A DNA stretch of 64,000 nucleotides, taken from positions 744,001-808,000 of the forward strand of contig NZ_CP011036.1 of the NCBI RefSeq assembly GCF_002221505.1, written 5' to 3'. This document shows, in pieces, positions 57,364-64,000 of the stretch (the stretch's first letter is position 1; every line of letters starts with the position of its first letter). The stretch comes from Pseudoalteromonas nigrifaciens. GTDB taxonomy: Bacteria; Pseudomonadota; Gammaproteobacteria; Enterobacterales; Alteromonadaceae. The notes beneath the pieces were generated by a model, which was given only the letters and a program-made list of their open reading frames with translations, was not told the DNA's origin and searched no databases. A program made the translations under genes and the position numbers.

Positions 57364-59253
57364 TTATGACTTGGTTTCTGAGGCTAAATCATCTTGTTGT
57401 CTGATAAAGCCGGCGGCTTCTTCATCATTTTTTGTAATTGCGCTTTGTTGTGTTGGCATAGCGCGTGTTTGCTGATTAAGCTGATGAATTTGCGACGCGT
57501 TACCTAAATCACGCTCACTGGTAATTGAGGCTATTGACTCACGATCTTTTAAGAACGCAATCACATCGTTTTTAATTGCTTGTAACTGACCTTCGTCTTT
57601 GTGCATTTCCATAATATGGCGTGGATGCTCAAGATTTTTCATACCTGTTGCTGCAAAAGTGGTGGTTACTATTCGCGAAACAATAACCCAAGGGGTAATG
57701 CTGCTACGTACTAAGGTGTTTTCAGAGCGAGTGCTGTCGTGAATACCTGTACCGGTTGATATTTTAGACTCAGTAAATGTACCTTCACATTTAAAATAGA
57801 CCAGAAGTGATTCAAATTGCATTTCAGCAAAAAACAAATGTGCATTGCTACTTAATAGCTGAGCAAAGGCTTTAATTAATACACCTATCAGTAATAAGTG
57901 TACGCTTGCCATTACTAGCTCGCTGATAGGTGAAATATGACGATTATTAAGTGCTTGCTCTATTGAATTGATATTTGCGCTATCAATATAACGATAAATA
58001 TCGATGAAAGAGTAGGCTAATAATACCGTGAAAATAAGCGCGATTAAATACAGAAAATTACCACTAAGTAGCGCCAATAATCTAGCCATACTAAAACCTT
58101 TACCTAAATCTAGCTCATGTAGTTTAGGTTGTATTTCTTGAATTATTTCTCCTTTAAAGCCGCCTTTACCTTCTACTTGCTCTTGCAGTTGTGGGTTGAG
58201 CTCGCGGTATACGCGATTAGGCACTTCTTTATAACGACGGTTAGCCATTACTAGGTTATCTAAATTAATAAAAATTTCAGTAGGGTGTACAGATTCTTGC
58301 CAGTTTTCGCGCAGCTCAGATACCTCAGTGCTTGGTGTTATGGTATTTAATCGTGCTTTTAACATAGTAAAAACCAGTGCGCAGCTCAAGGTGGCTAAAA
58401 TAATAATAGCGACTAAATACATGCCCGCATGTAGGTTGGGTAATTGTTCAAACCAAACATCTATTTGCGCTTTACTAATGTGTTGTTCTTGCATTAACCA
58501 CGACATAGAAAGGCCAATAATAATGGGTAAAATAAACGATAGCGAAATAATTTTAGCCAGTGCACCACCACCAAGTGGTTCAATTTCTCTTGCAGCATTG
58601 CGAGTGGTTGGTTTACCTGCCGAGCGCCATGAGAACAATACATAAAACATTAAAATGCTACTGTATATGGGAAATGCTAATTCGCCTGCTTCACCGGTAA
58701 AGCCCGACAAAGATACAAAAGCTACCAGTCCATACGCAATAAGTGCCACAAAGGTACTTACCCATGAGCCAAATAATTGCTGGGCAATATTACGCATCGG
58801 GTAGGGTAAAAACATTAGTTTAGGAATAAGGCTATGCAACAAGCGAGATAAAAAGCCTTTAGGCTCTTTAAAAGTAATATTTTTACGACCCATAAGCATT
58901 TCTTCTAGTTCTTGGTCGTTATAGGCAACTTCTTTTTTTTCTTCTTTTGCGGTAGAGCTTTGCGATTTACTGTAGTTATAAGCCAGAGACGTAGGGTGAT
59001 TACGGCCAACAAAGTATTTTAGTGTGGCATAAATACCTGCTGAGAGTGAAGCAATGCCAAACCCTAAAATAATCATCCCAAAAAGCATCAAGATCCACCC
59101 AGCAGTTGCATCTTCTTTAACTAACCCTGCAGCAACAACAAGCAGCGTAATGCCGGTAATTGACTCTATAACACCTCTTAGTGCGGTTACTTTACCTTCA
59201 AGCTTGAAGGGGTTTTTAAGTCCAAGATCAATCGATCCATAATCAAAAGCCAT
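57364..59253 (-). CDS. Unknown multi-membrane-segment protein next to pelG
   Basis: 629 residues. Two helices at about 30-75 (ITLLVVAAGLV, WILMLFGMIILGFGIASL), a charged cytoplasmic linker with QELEEMLMGRKNITF, then about five further helices between 165 and 480. A soluble region follows and the C-terminal 60 residues are polar, Q-rich and probably disordered. I do not recognise the family. It starts 133 bp after the pelG remnant on the same strand and has its own terminator. It could be an extra member of the pel operon or unrelated. Confidence 0.6.
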   Translation of the reverse strand: MAFDYGSIDLGLKNPFKLEGKVTALRGVIESITGITLLVVAAGLVKEDATAGWILMLFGMIILGFGIASLSAGIYATLKYFVGRNHPTSLAYNYSKSQSSTAKEEKKEVAYNDQELEEMLMGRKNITFKEPKGFLSRLLHSLIPKLMFLPYPMRNIAQQLFGSWVSTFVALIAYGLVAFVSLSGFTGEAGELAFPIYSSILMFYVLFSWRSAGKPTTRNAAREIEPLGGGALAKIISLSFILPIIIGLSMSWLMQEQHISKAQIDVWFEQLPNLHAGMYLVAIIILATLSCALVFTMLKARLNTITPSTEVSELRENWQESVHPTEIFINLDNLVMANRRYKEVPNRVYRELNPQLQEQVEGKGGFKGEIIQEIQPKLHELDLGKGFSMARLLALLSGNFLYLIALIFTVLLAYSFIDIYRYIDSANINSIEQALNNRHISPISELVMASVHLLLIGVLIKAFAQLLSSNAHLFFAEMQFESLLVYFKCEGTFTESKISTGTGIHDSTRSENTLVRSSITPWVIVSRIVTTTFAATGMKNLEHPRHIMEMHKDEGQLQAIKNDVIAFLKDRESIASITSERDLGNASQIHQLNQQTRAMPTQQSAITKNDEEAAGFIRQQDDLASETKS

Positions 59254-59287
59254 TGAATATTCCTTTATAAAAGAATTTTATTGGGAG

Positions 59288-59328
59288 AAATAAGTGTAAT
59301 AATCAATTTATGTTTATTACACTTATTT
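59288..59328. repeat. 13-bp A+T-rich inverted repeat after pelG
   Basis: AAATAAGTGTAAT (59288-59300) and ATTACACTTATTT (59316-59328) are perfect, with a 15-base loop. No T-run follows on the minus strand, so it is a weak terminator or an operator for the 59253 gene. Confidence 0.55.
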
Positions 59329-59386
59329 ATTAGTTTTAGCATTATAAGCTTGGTTTAAGCAAATAGCCTGAAATGTTAAGCGTTTA

Positions 59387-60072
59387 TTATTGCAGCATAA
59401 AGGTTTCGTATTCTAAATCTTCAAACTGTTTAGATAACCAAAACAAACCCACAACCGAGCTAATAATAGTTGCAAATGCAAAGCCATAGCCATAAAACTG
59501 TGGTCCAAGTGCAACCGATAAATAGGTAAAAACAACATTTACGACTAAAAATATTGCAGCGAGTACCAGTACAGTAAAACGTTTATCTAAATAAAATAAA
59601 ATATTGAGTATTGATAAAAAGATAACCTGTACACCCACACCCACTACATCGATAAATAATAAGGTTTTGTAGTTAGGATCTATGCCTATAAAAGTGAGTG
59701 TTTGCTCACCCCAAAGTAATAAGCAAGCTACAGTAATACCCTGAATTTTAAATATATCGTATAAACCACCTTGAGCAGTTTGTATCATATTATCTTTTAA
59801 TAAATAAATTTCATTTAAAGAGGCACCTTCGCGTATTGCAGTGTAAAAACGGTCGTACTCCTCTACAAAGTCGGTTTCCATTCTTACTAAAAACACGGCC
59901 ATACCAGGAATAATAGACAAGTAGGCTAAAAATATGGGTAAGTCGTAAATAGGACTTGCCCTGAGAGTGCCGATAATTTCTATTGAAGTACTAGGAGAGT
60001 ACCAAAAAATAATTTTATCAGCCCAAACACCTATATTGTAAAACAAGCCACAAAAGAACAGGCTATAATACT
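59387..60072 (-). pseudogene. pelG: pelG 3' fragment (Pel polysaccharide exporter), 5' half lost at an IS
   Basis: The frame is open from the IS boundary at 60072 (YYSLFFCGLFYNIGVWADK) to the stop; 219 codons remain after a TTG at 60046. PelG is usually about 450 residues, so roughly half is gone. Diagnostic stretches: FYNIGVWADKIIFWYSP, RASPIYDLPIFLAYLSIIPG and MAVFLVRMETDFVEEYD. At least five membrane helices remain. PelG is an inner-membrane MOP-type transporter in the Pel synthase complex. A half-length form is not expected to work. Confidence 0.85.
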
Positions 60073-60074
60073 AA

Positions 60075-60109
60075 TGCCAGTCAGTTAACACTGACTGGCT
60101 TTTTTTTAT
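60075..60109 (+). terminator. Intrinsic terminator at the downstream IS4 end
   Basis: GCCAGTCAGT and ACTGACTGGC form a 10-bp stem with a TAAC loop, then eight T on the plus strand. It would stop transcripts entering from the pelG side antisense to the transposase. Confidence 0.75.
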
Positions 60110-61406
60110 AGGGATATTTAGATGGTTTCTTTTTCACACATCGTGGAAAGCTGCGCTCATGACGCCTTGTTGGTAACTGAAATAGCGTCAGCGTTTCTAA
60201 TAAATGCTCATAGTGTTTTGGTAAATTTCCCGGACTTGTCAGTGGGATAGTTAACAGAAATACATTGATATGTCTTGAACAATGAGAAAAACTCAGTTGA
60301 TTTGGCCATACTTCTAGTAACTCTGCTGCCTCACGCATGGCTATTCTTATAATATTGTAGGCAATTAGTAACCCCCACAATTCTTGCCTTATCATATCCG
60401 GCCTTTTTGAGCGTAGGATATAGTTTGAGTGCAACATTGTTTGTTTTATTTCTCGATATCCTATTTCTATTTCCCAGCGATGCATGTACAAATCAGCGAT
60501 TTCTTTTGATGGGTAACGCATTACATCAAGCATTGATGTAAGAATCTGATACTGCTTATTATTATGCGTGTAAGTAAGCAGACGAGCTTCTATAAACTCT
60601 GGCAAGTCAGTAAACTTTTTTCGCGCTTGTGGCGATGTTTTAAGACGCACTAACTGGTCATTTTTACTCATTTTCTTTATGGTATCAACCGTTAAGCCTT
60701 TTCTGACAGGTATCATCCAGTGCCTTTCAGTCCCTGCTTGATGCCAACGATGCAAAAGCCCTAATGAATAATGACCGCGATCAAATAAGGTTAATGAGTT
60801 ATCCGGTGTACCTTCAATGAGCTCTTCAGCGAGTGTCATTTCCCCTTGATGTTGCCCGTTAAAAGTACAATTAATGAGTTGATGGCTCGTTAGCTCCATG
60901 TGGCATACCATTCGAATTTGCGGATAGGTATTTTCACCATACTGGGTTGAGCCACACCCAAATACGTCTTTATTCTCTGGCGTATCATGTGTACGAAAAA
61001 CAACGCCATCAACAGCTAATAGATTTAAGCCACAAAATGTATCAAAGTGGGCATGATTATAATGCCGTGACGCCATCATCTTGAAGACCTGCTCGACAGC
61101 ACCTTCACCTAAGCGTTGTCTCGCTTGAACCATGGCACTAGGGGCAACTAGTTTCCCTTTACCTGGTAATGCGATGTCCATTTTAGAGGCTATATCCCAA
61201 ACAGATTCATGACGAAATAAGCTCATACCAATCACAGACCAAACGACAGCATCGAGTGGTAAGCGACGTTTACGAACGGTGGCGACACCTGACTTTTTAA
61301 AAGCTTGGTTAAGTAATTCGGGATCTAATATGCCAGATAAGTTATCAAGCGTTGTAAATTCATCAGCAGATGAGAAAGTGGTTGAAAGAGCTGTTTGAAT
61401 ATCCAT
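60081..61406 (-). CDS. IS4-family transposase
   Basis: 441 residues, the IS4 length. DDE core: first Asp in [13 protein letters not shown], second Asp in [13 protein letters not shown], and the Glu in [18 protein letters not shown], the Y-(2)-R-(3)-E-(6)-K signature. The N-terminal region ([13 protein letters not shown]) is the IS4-type DNA-binding part. The start at 61406 directly follows a hairpin and seven U, and no ribosome site is visible, suggesting low expression. The frame is intact. Confidence 0.95.
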   Translation of the reverse strand: MDIQTALSTTFSSADEFTTLDNLSGILDPELLNQAFKKSGVATVRKRRLPLDAVVWSVIGMSLFRHESVWDIASKMDIALPGKGKLVAPSAMVQARQRLGEGAVEQVFKMMASRHYNHAHFDTFCGLNLLAVDGVVFRTHDTPENKDVFGCGSTQYGENTYPQIRMVCHMELTSHQLINCTFNGQHQGEMTLAEELIEGTPDNSLTLFDRGHYSLGLLHRWHQAGTERHWMIPVRKGLTVDTIKKMSKNDQLVRLKTSPQARKKFTDLPEFIEARLLTYTHNNKQYQILTSMLDVMRYPSKEIADLYMHRWEIEIGYREIKQTMLHSNYILRSKRPDMIRQELWGLLIAYNIIRIAMREAAELLEVWPNQLSFSHCSRHINVFLLTIPLTSPGNLPKHYEHLLETLTLFQLPTRRHERSFPRCVKKKPSKYPYKKKPVSVN

Positions 61407-61438
61407 AAAAAAACCGTAATTAGCGAAACTAATTACGG
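61407..61438 (-). terminator. Intrinsic terminator directly before the transposase ATG
   Basis: On the minus strand CCGTAATTAG-TTTCG-CTAATTACGG is followed by seven T and then the ATG at 61406. It would stop read-through from outside promoters into the transposase. Confidence 0.75.
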
Positions 61439-61494
61439 ATTATTCACGATCATTTAGATCGGTCAACCGATCAATTAACCTTAACTGATCGGCA

Positions 61495-61923
61495 TTACGC
61501 TTGCTGGGCGCTTTTATTATGTTTTTTGTCTAATAGCTGGTAGCTATCAAGGGTATCTAAAAATAAGCCATTAAAGCCACGTGCCTTTAGTGATAGCGCA
61601 CTATTTTGTATATGCTGTTGCCACTGCGCTGCAGTTAAGTCGCTAATATGGCTATTCCAATTAGGATTGACACTAAGTGAAGACTCACTTTTTGAAAACG
61701 ACTCGCCAACACTTAAATAAGCATAAACAGCAATGTTACGCTGTTTGAGCCAGTTCAGCTCGTGCTTGGTTATTAGCTCGGGTTGCACTACTACACGCGA
61801 ATAAAAAGTCATTTCAGCTAAGGGCATAGGTGCAGAGTAATAAAAAGCGATACTATTATTAGTCTCAGGTTTAGCAGTTACATTTGCGGTGATAAATAGC
61901 AGTATAAAAAATAAATACTTCAT
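61495..61923 (-). pseudogene. pelA: pelA 5' fragment (Pel glycoside hydrolase domain), cut by the IS
   Basis: 142 codons. Signal peptide (MKYLFFILLFITANVTA), then the start of the PelA hydrolase barrel: SIAFYYSAPMPLAEMTFYSR, AVYAYLSVGES, and LKARGFNGLFLDTLDSYQLL. The stop codon is made by the IS junction (61495-61497). Full PelA is about 950 residues with hydrolase and deacetylase domains, so the catalytic deacetylase is lost. The remaining piece is secreted at best and unlikely to fold. Confidence 0.82.
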
Positions 61924-62424
61924 TAACCCTTCGTTTTAATTAATAAATAGCCAAGGTGCAATTAAAATAATTGTACCTGATTTGTTATAGGAGTTTAGTA
62001 TTAATATTTTAATTATATGTTACAAAAAGCAAAAAAACTAAACAAATTTAAATTGTTTATATTGTAAGTAGTATTTTATGTTGTGCTTGCTCATCATTGC
62101 GGCAATTAATTAAATATTTTACCTGTATTAGGTGTTTTACTTACTTTAAAGGCTATTAATTATACTAGAGTAAGTTGCAACTTTATTACTATTCAGCTTA
62201 GGTTTATTAATGACAATGGCGTCTTTTAGTATTAAACCAAAGTAACTACGACTATAATCACTAGCCATTAGTTATACTTTTAAGTAAGTACCTACCTAAA
62301 TTAAATAGACTTAGCCGTTTATGTGATGAAGGGGGGCTAGAGTAAATTATAAATTTTGCAGCGACTAAGTTACAAAATAAGAGTAGGGCTTTTACAGCTT
62401 GCAATGTGTTTATTTGGAGAAGAA
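61924..62424. other. Divergent spacer between pelA remnant and chemoreceptor gene
   Basis: 501 bp, very A+T-rich. It once held the pel promoter. I see no c-di-GMP riboswitch motif, no terminator and no repeat; GGAGAAG before the receptor ATG is its ribosome site. Confidence 0.45.
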
Positions 62425-64000
62425 ATGAGTAATTTAAGCTTGAAAAGCAAATTGTTACTACTAGCTATTTTGCCGCTAATATTATTATTGGTCAGCTTTT
62501 TATCAAGTTCGTACTATTTAGAAATGCAAAGTCAGCAGCACAGCTTTGACACTTTTAAAAGTAAGTTATTAAAAGATAAACAAACGCTATTAAAAACTGA
62601 AATTGAAATTGGTAGTCAAGTAGTACAGCACCAGCTTGCAAATGGCACTGAGCAAGATGCTAAAAATGCATTAAGAAAACTAACCTTTGGCGAAGACGGC
62701 TATTTCTTTATTTATGACACTAATGGCGTGAGTGTTTTTCATGCCATGTTAGGTGATGCGATAGAAGGGCAAAACAAAATAGCCATGACTGATCCCAATG
62801 GTAAAAAAATCATTGTGGGCTTACTTGCACAAGCACGCCAGGGTGGCGGAGCATTTACCTATCATTTTCAAAAACCAAATACCAACGGCTTAGTTGAAAA
62901 AATTGGTTATGCAGCGATGATCCCTGGAACCAACTGGATGCTAGGCACTGGCGCTTATATGGACGACATAGAAGCAGAGCTTGAAGGCTTTGAGCTATCT
63001 ATGCAAAAAAGCATGAACGAAAAAGTAACCACCTTATTGATCATTGCGTTCTTTTGTTTGTTATTAACTATTGCGGGTGCTTTATTTGCTGCCAACCATA
63101 TGCTTAAACCAATACAAAGAATGGTGCAAAGCCTTGATGACATAGCTAAAGGTGAAGGCGACTTAACTAGACGTTTAGAAATTGACAGCCACGACGAAAT
63201 TGGCCAATTAGGTGAGTCGTTTAATATATTCGTGAGTAAATTGCACGGTATTATAGCCAGTGTGGTTGATGTAACTAACGATGTTAAAACAGCATCAGTA
63301 GATATAAATACGCAAACTTTGGTGATTGAAGATAAGTTATTAAAACATAATCATGAAACTGATTTAGTCGCGACCGCGATTACTGAAATGTCTGCAACCT
63401 CTCACGAAGTGGCTCAAAATACGACCCAAGTTGCGGTGTCAACTCAGGCAGCAACGCAAGAAGTAGCAAGAGCGCAAGAATGTGTTGATATATCTTTAAG
63501 TGAAGTATCAAACTTAATGGCCGAAATAAATACAGCTGCAGAACAGGTTGATTCATTAAGTGAGCAATCTAAAAAGATTAATAGTGTATTAAGCGTTATT
63601 GGTGGTATTGCAGAGCAAACAAATTTACTGGCACTTAACGCAGCAATTGAAGCGGCTCGTGCGGGTGAGCAGGGCAGAGGTTTTGCAGTCGTTGCTGATG
63701 AAGTAAGAAGCTTAGCAAGTCGTACACAAGTAAGTACGTTAGAAATTAGCGAAATGCTTAGTGAGCTGCATAACTTAGTTACTGCGGCGGTTAACGCTAT
63801 GCAAGCAAGTCAGCAAAGCTGTAATCGCTCAGTTGAGTCATCACGTGCTATTTCAGAAAGCTTAGGCGCGGTTACTACATCGGTTACCACAATAAACGAT
63901 ATGAGTACCCAAATAGCAACAGCTGCAACAGAGCAAAGTAGTGTAACTGAAGAGATAAACCGTAATGTTTTTGCTATTCAAGAAATTGTAAATGAGCTAA
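62425..64000 (+). CDS. Methyl-accepting chemotaxis protein (3' end outside window)
   Basis: 525 codons are seen, without a stop. TM1 at about 8-29, then a periplasmic single-Cache domain with [20 protein letters not shown] and [17 protein letters not shown], then TM2 at about 198-220. HAMP follows ([20 protein letters not shown]), then a long signalling coiled coil whose conserved tip [20 protein letters not shown] lies near residues 398-417. Cache domains of this kind bind small organic acids in several receptors; the ligand is unknown. GGAGAAGAA precedes the ATG. Confidence 0.95.
   Translation, partial: MSNLSLKSKLLLLAILPLILLLVSFLSSSYYLEMQSQQHSFDTFKSKLLKDKQTLLKTEIEIGSQVVQHQLANGTEQDAKNALRKLTFGEDGYFFIYDTNGVSVFHAMLGDAIEGQNKIAMTDPNGKKIIVGLLAQARQGGGAFTYHFQKPNTNGLVEKIGYAAMIPGTNWMLGTGAYMDDIEAELEGFELSMQKSMNEKVTTLLIIAFFCLLLTIAGALFAANHMLKPIQRMVQSLDDIAKGEGDLTRRLEIDSHDEIGQLGESFNIFVSKLHGIIASVVDVTNDVKTASVDINTQTLVIEDKLLKHNHETDLVATAITEMSATSHEVAQNTTQVAVSTQAATQEVARAQECVDISLSEVSNLMAEINTAAEQVDSLSEQSKKINSVLSVIGGIAEQTNLLALNAAIEAARAGEQGRGFAVVADEVRSLASRTQVSTLEISEMLSELHNLVTAAVNAMQASQQSCNRSVESSRAISESLGAVTTSVTTINDMSTQIATAATEQSSVTEEINRNVFAIQEIVNEL

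Larger units (their letters stand above)
60073..61496 (-). mobile_element. IS4-family insertion sequence, complete, 1424 bp
   Basis: The ends read inward as AATGCCGATCAGTTAAGG (61496-61479) and AATGCCAGTCAGTTAACA (60073-60090), matching the IS4 terminal repeat in sequence and the 1426-bp IS4 length closely. One transposase gene fills it. Left and right 11-bp flanks (GCTATAATACT and ACGCTTGCTGG) do not match, so there is no target duplication. That fits a deletion or recombination event at this copy. Confidence 0.93.

Noticed and set aside
59387..60046. Intact 219-residue membrane protein gene
   Set aside because: The frame continues upstream into the IS boundary and matches only the C-terminal half of PelG, so it is a fragment.
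61924..62424. c-di-GMP (GEMM) riboswitch between pelA and the chemoreceptor
   Set aside because: The expected GCAAA/GACGCAAAGCC type core and tetraloop receptor are absent on either strand.

Overview
The window is chromosomal DNA of a marine gammaproteobacterium, most likely Pseudoalteromonas (Alteromonadales). It is A+T-rich, tightly packed, and carries familiar gammaproteobacterial gene orders: holD-rimI, serB beside smp, ftsB-ispD-ispF-truD-surE-pcm-yqaA-nlpD-rpoS, then mutS, pncC and recA. The genus is inferred from gene order and protein style, not from a database search.

Layout. 1-2060: a TetR-type repressor and a DHA2 drug exporter, cut by the window edge. 2061-2917: a long spacer with an 11-bp tandem repeat and tRNA-Trp. 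2918-8379: holD, rimI, a hybrid histidine kinase, prfC. 8437-19061: argS, a spacer with paired hairpin repeats, pdxH, a TatD hydrolase, smp, serB, a two-PilZ protein, radA, an unknown exported protein. 19311-27763: a TMEM175-like channel, the operon (unknown TM protein)-fau-rpiA-serA, metK, tkt, ppnP, hpf. 27916-35883: an NRAMP-like transporter, a higBA toxin-antitoxin pair, a membrane-protein gene split by an IS66 element, a CoxE/MoxR pair and a DUF1653 gene. 35944-47820: the ftsB-to-recA housekeeping block. 47907-56255: a TonB-dependent receptor, a DcaP-like porin, acs, a LuxR-type response regulator and an AbgT transporter. 56329-64000: purU, an unknown multi-TM protein, the two broken ends of a pel exopolysaccharide operon on either side of an IS4-type element, and a chemotaxis receptor cut by the window end.

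How the genes work together. The core encodes translation (prfC, argS, tRNA-Trp, hpf), DNA repair (mutS, recA, radA), general stress control (rpoS), serine, PLP, isoprenoid and one-carbon metabolism (serA, serB, pdxH, ispDF, fau, purU, metK), and protein or nucleotide repair (pcm, surE). The porin, acs, response regulator and AbgT stretch looks like a carbon-scavenging module.

Most notable: (i) an IS4-type element joins the 5' end of pelA to the 3' half of pelG with no target duplication, implying loss of the interior of a Pel biofilm operon; (ii) an IS66 element with a perfect 8-bp duplication splits a gene whose ancestral frame can be rebuilt by eye; (iii) two hairpin elements near 10.2-10.4 kb share a 21-bp core but have unrelated, self-complementary arms. 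I did not find a clear new multi-gene defence or biosynthetic system. The best candidates for undescribed biology are the hairpin elements and a few conserved-looking unknown proteins.
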